The notes: generated from the sequence alone by a model not told the origin. A DNA stretch of 64,000 bases from Arthrobacter rhizophilus (GCF_026241105.1 NZ_JAPFFT010000009.1:1-64000); one strand, 5' to 3'. Numbered from the stretch's first letter, positions 28,098 through 37,603 are shown. Numbers and translations: made by a program.

Positions 28098-28487
28098 GTG
28101 ACTGAGCAGAACGAGTCCCGTCCGCGCCTGTCCAAACGCCGCCGTGAGAATTCGCCGGCGGGGACGAAGAAGCGCCGCGAGGTGTGGGTCACCGTGGAAG
28201 AGGAGGCCGCACTCGTTGCGAGGGCGGAACGCGAGAAGGTCACCGTCCCGAACCTGTTGATTTCAACAGCGCTGTCGGATCACTCGGAGTCACCGACGGA
28301 GCGCCGCGCGATTGCTGCGGAACTGATGTCATTGCACAATTTGTTGGCGCGTTCTTCGAACAACATCAACCAGCTCGCGCGTAAGGCGAACGCCACGGGC
28401 GAGTACCCCGCCGAAGCCCGCGAAGCTCTGAACCACCTGCGTTCGGTGGCAATGCGGATAGATGACGCCATTGACGGATTGATGTAG
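28098..28487 (+). CDS. MobC-like relaxosome accessory protein
   Basis: A 129-residue protein with a basic N-terminus (RPRLSKRRRENSPAGTKKRR), a ribbon-helix-helix-like strand (REVWVTVEEEAALVARAERE) and the MobC helical signature ELMSLHNLLARSSNNINQLA, RKANATGEYP. MobC proteins help the relaxase open oriT. The GTG at 28098 has a G-rich ribosome site upstream; a longer frame to 27993 would run through the oriT candidate and is unlikely. It sits three bases before the relaxase start, so the two are one unit. Confidence 0.82.
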   Translation: MTEQNESRPRLSKRRRENSPAGTKKRREVWVTVEEEAALVARAEREKVTVPNLLISTALSDHSESPTERRAIAAELMSLHNLLARSSNNINQLARKANATGEYPAEAREALNHLRSVAMRIDDAIDGLM

Positions 28488-28490
28488 CCG

Positions 28491-30131
28491 ATGATTCCGA
28501 ACATCACCCGCGGTTCGCGTATGGGCGGGCTCATGGTTTACCTGGCATCGACCGACGCGAACAAGACCAAGAACGCCCACACCGACCCGCACCTTGTAGC
28601 AGGCGATGCGGCCATCATGGCGTGGTACGACGACGGTGTGCTGGACCGTGACGATGCCCTGGCGATCGCGAAGCATCTGGACCGGCCGCGCAAGATGTTC
28701 GGTGTCACGGTGCAGATCAAAGACCTACAGTGGAACGCGGCGAAGAAGGAACGCGTGCACGTCGGGTACAAGGACGCCAGCGTGTGGCACTGCTCGCTGA
28801 GCCTGCGCGCCGAAGAGGGCGCTTTGACGGACCAACAGTGGGGCGATATCGCCAACGACTTCATGGACTCCATGGGCTTCACCGAAACCAGCGGCAAGGC
28901 ACGGTGCCGATGGGCCGCGGTGAACCACGGCACGTCCGAGAACGGCAACCACCACATCCACCTTGCAGTTTCTCTCGTCCGCGAGGACGGCACCAAAGCG
29001 TCCACCCATGGTGACTACAAGCGTGCACAGGAAACCTGCCGTGAGCTGGAGGTCAAGTACGGTCTGGAGCAGCTCTCCACGTTGCACGCTACCCGCGGCT
29101 ATGACCGTGCCGAGAAGGCCACGGCCGTCCGGGATGACCGCGAAATGCACCGGGCGTCCCTGGCACGGAAGGTTCGCGCTAGCGCCAGCGCCTCCGCGAC
29201 CGAAGCGGAGTTCGTCCGCCGGGCCCGGGACACCGGCCTGCTGGTGCGCCCGCGTTACGCGAAGAACACCCTCGACGTCATTGTCGGGTACTCCGTGGCC
29301 GAACGCCCGGCCCCGGGGGAGCGGCCTATTTGGTTCGGGGGCGGGACCCTGGCCTCTGACCTGAAACTCGGTGCGCTCCGTGAAGAATGGCCCGACGCCC
29401 CGCACCTGGCAACGGAAGCCGCGGCGGAATGGAACGCGGCGGCCCGGAACAAACGCGCGGTCTCGCGGACCGGCCCTGAGAACGCTACGCCGCCGGCGGA
29501 AGCGTGGGTGGAATACACCCGCAGCGCAGCCGCCCTGGCTGACCAGCTACGCAGCATTCCACGGGATGACCACGCGACGTGGGCGAAGGCCGCACGGGAA
29601 GTCTCCGGTGCGTTCGCGGCATGGTCGTACCGGCTTGAACCGACGCCCGGGCCGCTGGCGGCCACCGCCGCCGAGCTGTCCCGCACCGCGCAGCTGCGTG
29701 CACCACGCCAGCACGGCAAGCCGGGCGCCCTGCCGTCGATTGCGGGAACCGCCATGTTGTTCATGGCCGCGTCGAGTAAGAACAAGACGGCAGCGCAAAC
29801 GGCACTGATGGTGCAGCTGATCAACACCGCTTTCGCCGTGTATGAAATGCACGCCCAGTCCGGGCGGGCCCGTGAGGCCCAGCGCATCCGGTCCGTGGTC
29901 GAGGAACGGCTGGCGCCGTTCACCGCCACCATGCCGAAGCCGGTTTTGGTGGGCGTCGGGCAGCAGCCGGCCGCCGAGGCCGGAGTGCCGCCCAGGGCGA
30001 TCGATATCGCCCGGCGCGGCATGGTCCCCCTTCGTCCGGGATCAGCAGTACCCACGACGCCCACGCCGGCGACACCGGCGAAGACTTCCCAGCCCGTCCG
30101 GCGCGACTCCGGGCCGGGACTGGACCGATAA
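28491..30131 (+). CDS. Relaxase/mobilisation nuclease (MOBP-like)
   Basis: A 546-residue relaxase. The N-terminal catalytic domain begins MIPNITRGSRMGGLMVYLAS and carries the HxH metal motif in NGNHHIHLAVSLVREDG (around residues 160-176), preceded by CRWAAVNHGTSE. The C-terminal part (residues 230-546) is helical and ends in a Pro/Thr-rich tail. The initial Tyr nucleophile is probably Tyr17 (MVYLAS). It nicks oriT and leads strand transfer when supplied with a type IV system; none is in the window. So the plasmid or island was mobilisable rather than self-transmissible. Confidence 0.85.
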   Translation: MIPNITRGSRMGGLMVYLASTDANKTKNAHTDPHLVAGDAAIMAWYDDGVLDRDDALAIAKHLDRPRKMFGVTVQIKDLQWNAAKKERVHVGYKDASVWHCSLSLRAEEGALTDQQWGDIANDFMDSMGFTETSGKARCRWAAVNHGTSENGNHHIHLAVSLVREDGTKASTHGDYKRAQETCRELEVKYGLEQLSTLHATRGYDRAEKATAVRDDREMHRASLARKVRASASASATEAEFVRRARDTGLLVRPRYAKNTLDVIVGYSVAERPAPGERPIWFGGGTLASDLKLGALREEWPDAPHLATEAAAEWNAAARNKRAVSRTGPENATPPAEAWVEYTRSAAALADQLRSIPRDDHATWAKAAREVSGAFAAWSYRLEPTPGPLAATAAELSRTAQLRAPRQHGKPGALPSIAGTAMLFMAASSKNKTAAQTALMVQLINTAFAVYEMHAQSGRAREAQRIRSVVEERLAPFTATMPKPVLVGVGQQPAAEAGVPPRAIDIARRGMVPLRPGSAVPTTPTPATPAKTSQPVRRDSGPGLDR

Positions 30132-30164
30132 CCACCACTAACACCAACTGCAAGGGGAACAGGC

Positions 30165-31397
30165 ATGAGTGAATCAGATGGAATGGATGACGTCCTGGAC
30201 GGCGGTCTGCGGCAGTCGCTGATGATCGCCTCACGCATTGCCGAGACACTGGCACGCCGACGCCAGGAGAGCCGGCGACAACAGGAACACCAGGACAGCC
30301 AGACAGCCCACGAAGCCCGGGCACGCCTCGCCGCCGAACGCAGCGCCGCGCACGCGGCGCTGGCAACCGTGGAGAAGGACCAGTGGTGGGACAAGGCGCA
30401 GCCGAGCGATATCGCCACGGCACACGCCGTCGCCGAAGGGTGGAAGGGCCACGACCCGGCCGCACTGGCAGCCTCGGAGACGATCCGTCGGGAAGTCCTC
30501 ACCCGATACGGAATCGACACCCACGACGTCGGCGCGGACGCCGCCTACCTGGGATCAGGGATACAGGCCATCACAACGGAAAAGGCCCGGCAGGACGAGC
30601 TGGCCCGCAGCCAGGAAGAGACGCGCAAAGCAGCCGTGGAACACGAGAAGGCCATAGGCCTGCTCGCAGCGGCCCGCGCCGAAGAGCTCCGCGCACAGGC
30701 CGCCACACTGGCCCCGGAAATGGAACGCCACCAAGTCCCTGTCGAGTACCTGGCAAACCCCGAACTGGCCAGGGCACTGCAGACCGCCCACAACGCGAAG
30801 ACCTCAAAGGCACTGGAAGCAGCGAACGCTGCCGTGCAGGAACGACTGTTCCTGATCGGCAAGGACGGCATGAACGGACCCGACCTTGACCAGCTGCGGA
30901 AGGAAACCACCGCCAACGTCAACGGCGCCAGCAACTCCCACTTCGAGGATCCCGCGTTCGTCAAGGCCGCCAAGGACATGCACGAAGCCAGACTCCTGGC
31001 CGAAGGAGGATTCCAAGGCTCCCCATGGATGACCGTGGAACAGCGGTACGAACGCGCCGAGAAGGAACTCTTCACCCGCATTGAAGGCGTCGGCCGCGAG
31101 ATCGAGAACCGCGTCACCGGCAACGACAGCACCCGGCTGAAGGACCAAGGCCTGAAAGCGGAGAGCACCTCTGCCGCCGGCTACGGCTCGGCCGAACACC
31201 ACGAGAAATTCGCCGAATCGCTCGCCACCACCGGCGCGAATGAAACCCAGATACGCGGACGCCTCGCCGCAGCCCGCAGCGAAGGCACCCACCCCAGCAC
31301 AGCCGTAACCATGGGCAACGGCGCCTCCAAAGCCAGGAAGTCCCGCACAGGGACAGCCGTGGGTTCCGAAAGAGGTAAGGGCGGTCCCAGCCGCTAA
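30165..31397 (+). CDS. Hypothetical coiled-coil protein of the mobilisation region
   Basis: I do not recognise a family. The 410-residue product is highly charged and helical: coiled-coil-like stretches at about 35-75 (RRRQESRRQQEHQDSQ) and 140-190 (EKARQDELARSQEETRKAAV), and a Gly/Ser/Lys-rich C-terminus. No membrane segment or nuclease motif is visible. An AAGGGGAAC ribosome site precedes the ATG and the spacing to the relaxase is 33 bases, so it is co-transcribed. A role as relaxosome partner or DNA-binding accessory is plausible but inferred from position only. Confidence 0.65.
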   Translation: MSESDGMDDVLDGGLRQSLMIASRIAETLARRRQESRRQQEHQDSQTAHEARARLAAERSAAHAALATVEKDQWWDKAQPSDIATAHAVAEGWKGHDPAALAASETIRREVLTRYGIDTHDVGADAAYLGSGIQAITTEKARQDELARSQEETRKAAVEHEKAIGLLAAARAEELRAQAATLAPEMERHQVPVEYLANPELARALQTAHNAKTSKALEAANAAVQERLFLIGKDGMNGPDLDQLRKETTANVNGASNSHFEDPAFVKAAKDMHEARLLAEGGFQGSPWMTVEQRYERAEKELFTRIEGVGREIENRVTGNDSTRLKDQGLKAESTSAAGYGSAEHHEKFAESLATTGANETQIRGRLAAARSEGTHPSTAVTMGNGASKARKSRTGTAVGSERGKGGPSR

Positions 31398-31448
31398 GTC
31401 GACAGGCGAGGTGCCGTCATGTCGGTTGCGATCGATAGGATCGAACCC

Positions 31449-32507
31449 ATGACTGACGCCCGCGACCTCGCCCTTCCTGCCGGCTACACCGACCTCCTCG
31501 GCGAGCTCAAGAACCGGGTCCGGGCTGCCCGCACCCAGGCAATCCGGACCGTCAACACGGAGCTCATCGCACTGTACTGGTCCATCGGGAAGACCATCCT
31601 GGAACGCCAAGCAACTGAAGGATGGGGGAGCGGGGTCATCGGAAGGCTGGCCGAAGACCTGGGGGCTGAGTTCCCGGACATGAAGGGCCTGTCGCGGTCA
31701 AACCTGCAGTACATGCGCAGCTTCGCCGAGGCCTGGCCGGCATTCGACCTAAATGTCCCACAGCCTGTGGGACATTTGCCGTGGGGCCATATCCGCACCA
31801 TTCTCGACAAACGGCTCGACCCGCCGGCAAGGGATTGGTATGCCGCCTCTGCGGTCCAGTACGGCTGGTCCCGTAACGTGCTCATGAACATGATCATGAA
31901 CAACACGCTGGAACGTACAGGGGCTGCGCCCTCGAACTTCGTGCAACACCTCGCCGCACCAGACTCAGAGCTCGCCCAGCAGATAGCCAAAGACCCCTAC
32001 AACTTCGAATTCCTCGGACTCTCAGGTGAAGTCGCCGAACGCGACCTCGAAAACGCCCTTACCAGCAGAATCACGGAAACGCTCCGCGAACTGGGCCCGG
32101 GCTTCGCATTCGTCGGCCGTCAAGTGCACTTCGACGTCGACGGGGACGACTTCTACGTCGATCTGCTGTTCTTCCACATCGAACAATCCCGCTACGTCGT
32201 CATCGAACTTAAGACCGGCAAGTTCCAGCCCGAGTTTGCCGGAAAGCTCAATTTCTACGTGGCGCTTGTCGATGACCTCCTTCGCCGTGAGCATCACAAT
32301 GAAACGATCGGCATCCTGATCTGCGGCACCAAGAATGACCGCAGCGTCAGATACAGCCTCGGCCGTTCCACCTCACCGATGGCTGTGGCTGCTTACACCT
32401 ACGACAAGCTTCCTTCAGCGGAGCAGCAGGTTCTCCCCGACGAAGGACATATTGTGGCAGCACTCGAGTGGGCGGAGTCCGCACTCGACGGTGAAGATAC
32501 GCGCTGA
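31449..32507 (+). CDS. DUF1016 (YhcG-type) PD-(D/E)XK nuclease-domain protein
   Basis: A 352-residue protein in two domains. The N-terminal DUF1016 helical domain shows NTELIALYWSIGKTILERQ and LSRSNLQYMRSFAEAW. The C-terminal restriction-like fold has FYVDLLFFHIEQSRYVVIEL followed by KTGKFQPEFAGKLNFYVALV, giving the D...ExK catalytic set. An upstream ATG at 31419 would add ten residues. Members are nucleases of uncertain function, often seen near mobile elements and restriction systems. Here it opens a run of defence-like genes downstream of the relaxase. The three PD-(D/E)XK residues are intact. Confidence 0.85.
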   Translation: MTDARDLALPAGYTDLLGELKNRVRAARTQAIRTVNTELIALYWSIGKTILERQATEGWGSGVIGRLAEDLGAEFPDMKGLSRSNLQYMRSFAEAWPAFDLNVPQPVGHLPWGHIRTILDKRLDPPARDWYAASAVQYGWSRNVLMNMIMNNTLERTGAAPSNFVQHLAAPDSELAQQIAKDPYNFEFLGLSGEVAERDLENALTSRITETLRELGPGFAFVGRQVHFDVDGDDFYVDLLFFHIEQSRYVVIELKTGKFQPEFAGKLNFYVALVDDLLRREHHNETIGILICGTKNDRSVRYSLGRSTSPMAVAAYTYDKLPSAEQQVLPDEGHIVAALEWAESALDGEDTR

Positions 32508-32641
32508 CTTCTCGATAACGCCAGCGCCATGGCGCTTGACCTGCCTGCAATGTCGTCCGGGAACGCGGAGAAGACCGTTCGGGGCCTCGGCGTGAGCGGC
32601 GAGCTTTGAGAGATTCCGGTTCAGATGCATAGGCTCGTGGC

Positions 32642-33157
32642 ATGAGGGTTGCAAAGACCGACACCATCGCCGGACTGCCGGCCGAGTTGGCCCGCTCGAT
32701 TGTCCGCAAATTCAGAAGCCGCGAGATGGTCGCCGAGGCTGTAGCCGACCTGCTCGAAGGGACCGGATTCGAACAAGAAGTCGTCCTCGCGCAACTGGAA
32801 ACCTCCGGGTACATGGAAAAGCTCCGGATCGACACCGACGGCGACGTCTGGTGGGACTCGACCATCCAGGGCAATGCCTTGGCGATGGCAAGCTTCGGCA
32901 AACCGATCAGCAGAACAACCGCAGACCGCCTGGTGACTATGCATGTCCCGAATGATCGCCCGCTGGCCCTTGTGTAGTCCGCCAGCGCCGTCCGGCCTGT
33001 GATCCATCTGCCATACGTGAGCGCAATATCGACGTCGCCGAGCGGATCGATGTCCGGGCTGAGGTAGCTTCCAATGACCCTGAGCGTGTTGATGAACAGG
33101 GGTTTGCCTAGATCGCCATTGTAGCCCTGGGCCCGTTCCGACAAGCCGGATACCAGG
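32642..33157 (+). pseudogene. Predicted nucleotidyltransferase, 3' part inverted
   Basis: The plus strand encodes the N-terminus (MRVAKTDTIAGLPAELARSI through GNALAMASFGKPISRTTADR). At 32929 the reading continues only on the minus strand of 32929-33157, as SGLSERAQGYNGDLGKPLFI, RVIGSYLSPDIDPLGDVDIA and YTRASGRSFGT. The breakpoints share CCTGGT (32929-32934) and ACCAGG (33152-33157), so a 229-bp segment has flipped. GSYLSPDIDPLGDVDIAL fits the hG[GS]x9-13Dh[DE]h motif of minimal nucleotidyltransferases. I infer an MNT-like fold; the family name is unknown to me. A related piece lies at 33624. Confidence 0.7.
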
Positions 33158-33623
33158 TTGAGTGTGTGGTGCGTGGTGGCGCGACCACGAAGACCACCAC
33201 ATGTCCGTCCTGCTCTCAACAGATGGGCCGTTCAAGAGCTGCACCCCGGACGACGGCCACCGCTCCAAACTCGCCCCTCTACCCTGCGAGGAACCGCCCG
33301 CAGGTTTCTTCCCACGAAAACTACGACGAACCGCACGACGGGCCCAACTGGCAGGAGAGCGGGCTCCATGGGCAGGGTCGGCGCGCGCCGGACAACGCCG
33401 AGATGGAATTGTCCTTCTCAATGCTTGCAGAAGAATGTCCTTGGTAAAACGGATGCTCTCCGGAAACTACCAGTGGGTGCAGGGCCAGAGGTTAAAAGGT
33501 TGCCTCATGAGACGAGCAGAGCTCCTGGCCTTGAGCCATTGGTCCCTTAGAGCATGGCCTGCCTGCTACAGACTGATCCCCAGCAGGGCTTCGACGGCGG
33601 CCTTCACCAAGGCCTGATCTGTC
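33158..33623. other. Stretch between nucleotidyltransferase remnants, no gene seen
   Basis: About 465 bases. Several overlapping frames are open but none shows a motif, and the first part is probably the displaced 3' continuation of the inverted gene. No terminator or repeat was found. Confidence 0.4.
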
Positions 33624-33977
33624 ATGCTGACCGGTTCACCGCCGTCATTCGCCCTCGGCAATGCGCTAGCCATGGCAAGCTTTGGCAAGCCCATCAGCAG
33701 GAAGACTGCCGAGCGGCTGGTCGGAGGACTGGTGGATCGTGCCCGTGAATACAACGCCGACGGCCGTAGGGCTCTGTACATTGACCGGATCCGAATCATC
33801 GGCAGCTACCTCCGGCAGGATGTCGACCCTCTGGGTGATGTCGACGTCGAACTCACCTACGGACGGCGCATCAGCGATCCCCGAGCAGTCAGGGAGTACA
33901 CGCGGGCCAGCGGCCGAAACTTCGCTTCCTACATGCTCCATTGTTATTGGTTGCTCGAAATTCACTCCACCTCGTGA
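33624..33977 (+). pseudogene. Predicted nucleotidyltransferase, second partial copy
   Basis: The frame contains GNALAMASFGKPISRKTAER, identical over 15 residues to the copy at 32642, then GLVDRAREYNADGRRALYID, RIIGSYLRQDVDPLGDVDVE and YTRASGRNFASYM. The nucleotidyltransferase motif GSYLRQDVDPLGDVDV is intact. The N-terminal 80 residues are missing (the frame starts in unrelated sequence), and after ASYM it ends in unrelated codons. Two homologous fragments within 1 kb indicate duplication followed by decay. Confidence 0.65.
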
Positions 33978-34135
33978 GTTCCGTGCCGAAACGGTGAATT
34001 ATACACGTTATTGTCCAACTTAGATATATTTTTGCACTTTTCTTAATCAAAAAGTTGCGCTACGCTCACCATCAGTCAGCTCGTCGATTACGACGTAAAA
34101 GGGGCCGAAACGGGCCTTCGGACGATGGAGAATCA

Positions 34136-35960
34136 GTGGAAAAGAACTGCAGTGTTGAGGACTGCGGCCCGGCAGAACGTCTAACTCGTGGCATGTGCGG
34201 CAAGCATTACCAACGCTTCATGAAGACCGGCCGTGTGGAATTGGTTGAGAAGAAACGATGCTCGGCTCCCGGGATCAGTCTTCGTCGATCCTTTCCCGCA
34301 CTGGCCAACGAGTGGCATCCGACGCTAAACGGGGACCTCACGCCTGACTGGGTATCAGCGGGCTCGTCGCAGAAAGTCTGGTGGCTCGGCGAATGCGGCC
34401 ATCCCTGGGAGGCGACCATCTCCAGCCGCGCGCTCCAGCCGCGCGACCGGTTGCGGGTGCCCCTATTGCGGAAATCGTAAAGTTGGCTATGGCAATGATT
34501 TGGCGAGCCAGTTCCCCGAGATCGCGGCGACCTGGCACCCATACTTGAATGGTGACCGGACACCGTCGTCTGTCGCCCCATACTCCAATTCAAAGGCCTG
34601 GTGGCTCGGCGATTGCAGCCATCCTTGGGAGGCCGTGGTGGCGAACCGCACCAGGCTCAGCTCCGGGTGCCCTTACTGCGCGAATCAGAGGGTGGGCTAC
34701 GGCAACGATCTCGCTACGCGTTTTCCTGAGCTGAGCAAGGAATGGCACCCGACGAGGAACGGTGACATCACGCCCAGCCAAGTGACGTCGGGGGCCAGAA
34801 GCAACGTGTGGTGGCTCTGCAGCAGCGGCCACGAGTGGCGGGCGATGGTGTTCAAGCGGTCCAGCGGTGCCGCCTGCGAGAAGTGCAAGCTGGTGGGCTT
34901 GTCCGAGCTCGAGATCGGCTTGTACGCAGAACTCAAGGCCGTCCTCGGCGAACACCTGGCCCCGGTCAAGCACGACTACAGGATCGAGACGGCCGGCGGA
35001 GTGAAGGTTCGGGTGGATGTCATTGTTGGCACCATCGCCGTCGAATTCGACGGCTCTTACTGGCACGAAGGCAAGGAAGACAGGGACCGGGAGAAGACCG
35101 ACCAGCTACAGGAGCTTGGATACAGGGTCATCCGGGTTCGCGAGCACCCGCTTGAGGCCCTCTCCCCTCAGGACGCGCTGGTGCGACGCGCACCGACAGG
35201 CCACGAAGTCGCGACGGCCGCACTCGAAAAGATGCTGACATGTGGTCTTATCGAGGACGCCGCGGCAGAGTCCGCACGGGGATACATCCTCAACGGAGTC
35301 GCCGTCGCAGAAGCCGAAGCAAAAGGAATTATTGCTGCGCTACGGCTCCGAGAGTACGGGGAGCTGTCGCTGGACGAGAAATTCCCTGCGGTGGCAGGCG
35401 AATGGCACCCGCAGTTGAACGGAGATCTAACGCCAGCCCAGGTGATGGCGCACTCAGGAAAGCCGGCATGGTGGCTCTGCCCCGCCGGCCACGCCTACGA
35501 AGCAGTTATCGGGCAAAGAACAGGCCGCGGCAACGGGTGCGGACAATGCTCCGGGCGCTACGTCACCCCGGCGACCTCTCTTGCCGTCATCCGCCCCGAC
35601 CTGGCCGATCAATGGCATCCCACACTCAACGGTGAGCTGACGCCGGAGGACGTTTTGCCACACTCAGGCCAGACCGTCTGGTGGCTATGCGCCGAAGGGC
35701 ATGCCACGCAGGACAAGGTGAGGGACCGGGCCAAGGGGATGGTCTGTCAGGAATGCCCGAAATCACGCCGCCGGGCAGAAACATCACTCGCGGCGCGCTT
35801 CCCGGAATTGGCGTCGCAGTGGCACCCAACCTTGAACGGCGAACTGACGCCGGAGGACGTGCGCCCGTATCTGAACCAGTTGGTGTGGTGGCTGTGTCCT
35901 AACGGCCACTCCACGCAGGACACATTGACGGCCCGATCTCGAGGAAGAGTATGTCAACAA
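34136..35960 (+). pseudogene. Multi-zinc-ribbon (DUF4379-like) protein with Vsr-like nuclease domain; 13-bp duplication
   Basis: The GTG at 34136 (GGAG upstream) starts a zinc-knuckle CSVEDCGPAERLTRGMCGKH. Then come zinc-ribbon repeats with the pattern WHPxLNGDLTP...WW..C.GHxWEA...R...C..C: three before and three after a central domain. That domain (VRVDVIVGTIAVEFDGSYWH and REKTDQLQELGYRVIRVREH) resembles Vsr/DUF559-type PD-(D/E)XK endonucleases. A perfect 13-bp tandem duplication (34420-34445) shifts the frame; removing one copy restores SSRATGCGCPYCGNR. The sixth ribbon lacks its last Cys near 35958, so the 3' end is also lost. It would be an approximately 610-residue zinc-binding nuclease. 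Confidence 0.75.
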
Positions 35961-35976
35961 CCGAAAGTAGAAAGAC

Positions 35977-36336
35977 ATGTCCGTCCGCACCATCACCGGA
36001 AACCTGGCCGCCGACCCCGAGGTCGTGTGGGCCGAAAGCATCCAGATCACCAAGCTTCGCGTCATCGAAAACATGGGTGGTACCCACCGGGCAAGTGGCA
36101 GGCCGACGACACCCTGACAACCCACTTCATCGAGGCCCGGTTCGAGCTGGGCGAGAACGCGGCTGCATTCCTGCACAAGGGCGGCGCGGTGATCGTTACC
36201 GGGCGAGAGCACACGTCAAGTTGGGGGCGACTCTAACAAGCAGTATGGGCGCGTCATCGACGCCGACAGCATCGGCGCGGACCTCGCTCGAGCGACGGTC
36301 ACCATCAGTCGCAACACCCGCGACGACCAGCAGTAG
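35977..36336 (+). pseudogene. ssb: Single-stranded DNA-binding protein, two frameshifts
   Basis: The ATG at 35977 begins MSVRTITGNLAADPEVVWAE and continues ITKLRVIENMG. After a shift near 36080 the frame reads GKWQADDTLTTHFIEARFEL and GENAAAFLHKGGAVIVTGRE. After an extra G in the G-run near 36225 it reads SNKQYGRVIDADSIGADLAR, ending at 36336. This is an actinobacterial plasmid-type SSB OB-fold of about 118 residues. It belongs with the mobilisation genes upstream. It is nonfunctional as read, unless the indels are sequence errors. Confidence 0.78.
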
Positions 36337-36345
36337 CCAACCCCG

Positions 36346-36387
36346 CGACACGGGCCGAGGCACTTAGAGCCGCCCCGGCCCGTGTCG
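36346..36387. terminator. Terminator-like hairpin after ssb
   Basis: CGACACGGGCC (36346-36356) pairs perfectly with GGCCCGTGTCG (36377-36387), leaving a 20-base loop, ten bases after the ssb stop. No T-run follows, so it may be Rho-assisted or only a stabilising stem. Confidence 0.55.
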
Positions 36388-36740
36388 GTGATCCCAGAGA
36401 AGGTAAGAGATGACATCTCCGGCTCTGGCCGCCCCCGTGCTCGCGATCACGGCCGTGGCGCGTTCGTGCCGCTTTCCGCCGCCCCTGCTGGGCCCGCCCG
36501 CACGTCGAACGGCGTCACCGATGTCCGCTCAGCTCGTGACGTCGTAGACGAGCTTCCGCACGCCGTTGTCTAGACGGCGTGGTCGGTCACGGCGACCTTG
36601 TCTCGCACGCTCATGTGAGAGTCAATCGCTGCTGTAGAGGCTGCCGCGAGTGTGAGAAGCACAGAGGGCCTTGGTGCAGCCTCCTGTGCGCCCGAACCCC
36701 GATCACAACGCCTGATGGACGGGCATTTGGTCCGGGAGGA
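36388..36740. other. Intergenic stretch, no confident gene
   Basis: About 350 bases. A 45-codon frame at 36410 (MTSPALAAPVLAITAVARSC) has a possible ribosome site but no family I recognise and no clear codon bias. It could be the stub of a plasmid gene. Confidence 0.4.
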
Positions 36741-37499
36741 TCACTGGGGGTCCAAGAACTGCAGAATTGCGGGGATGACGAGATCGGGCAGCTCGAGGAT
36801 GGGACTGTGGCCGTGCTTGTGTCGCAGGAGGACAGCGTGAGGGATGCCATCGAACATCTCGTCAGACCAGGACGGAGGGCGGCCGATGTCCTCCGTCCCC
36901 GAGACGATCAGAGCCGGTGCTGCGATGGACGGGAGCAGTTCGAGGCAACCCTCGCGCTCGAACACGCCTCGTACCGCGTGTGCGAGCGCCGGCGAGAGCG
37001 CGGCAATGCGGCCTCTCCACAAGGTGTGGATGTCTTCTCGTTCGGTTTGCGCCAGCGTGCTCTCCCCGAACATGATTGTCATTACGCCGTCTACGATCTC
37101 GGGCGTGAAACCGTCGCGTTCGATGCGGTCTGGCAAGTCGAAAAAATTGCCGAGATCTTTTTGGGACTGCTCTCGCGCTGACGAGCCGAGGAGCACGAGC
37201 TTCTCGACCGCTTGCGGTCTGCGCGCAGCGATGCGGATGGCGACGTCGCCCCCCATGGATTGACCGACAAGGGAGTATCGCGTGAGCCCGAGTTGATCGA
37301 GAGACTGGAGTACGTCGTCTGTCACGTCATCCATGCTGATTGTGCCAGTCGCTTCATTGACCCGCGAGACCTGACCAAGCAGCTCGGGCGCAATGATATC
37401 GAGGCGGCCTTGGGCGGCATCCGCGAGGCCATCGAACATCCGAGGGTCGAGGAAGAGAGAGTGGAGACATACCACGGGGGCAGGAGTATGGAGTGACAT
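36741..37499 (-). CDS. Alpha/beta hydrolase (3-oxoadipate enol-lactonase-like)
   Basis: A 252-residue Ser hydrolase: oxyanion region VVCLHSLFLDPRMFDGL, nucleophile elbow YSLVGQSMGGDVAIRIA (G-Q-S-M-G), the candidate acid Asp in LIVSGTEDIGRPP and His in LLRHKHGHSPILE. The start at 37499 has AGGA nine bases upstream; the ATG ten codons earlier is less likely. The PcaD-like size and motif suit hydrolysis of a lactone or small ester. It is the last gene of a minus-strand run with the aldehyde dehydrogenase and TPP enzyme. Confidence 0.85.
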   Translation of the reverse strand: MSLHTPAPVVCLHSLFLDPRMFDGLADAAQGRLDIIAPELLGQVSRVNEATGTISMDDVTDDVLQSLDQLGLTRYSLVGQSMGGDVAIRIAARRPQAVEKLVLLGSSAREQSQKDLGNFFDLPDRIERDGFTPEIVDGVMTIMFGESTLAQTEREDIHTLWRGRIAALSPALAHAVRGVFEREGCLELLPSIAAPALIVSGTEDIGRPPSWSDEMFDGIPHAVLLRHKHGHSPILELPDLVIPAILQFLDPQ

Positions 37500-37603
37500 C
37501 GAAGAACATCCTTGTTGTTCGTGCAGCATCAGGTGGCTGCGGTGGTATCTCGCGCAGTTCTGCGCGAGACAGGGTCTCGTAGATCGCTAGCGGGCTCCTC
37601 GCG

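Noticed and set aside
29255..30520. 421-codon antisense frame across the relaxase
   Set aside because: Shadow of the relaxase and following gene; composition is Ser/Arg/Ala-rich with no domain.
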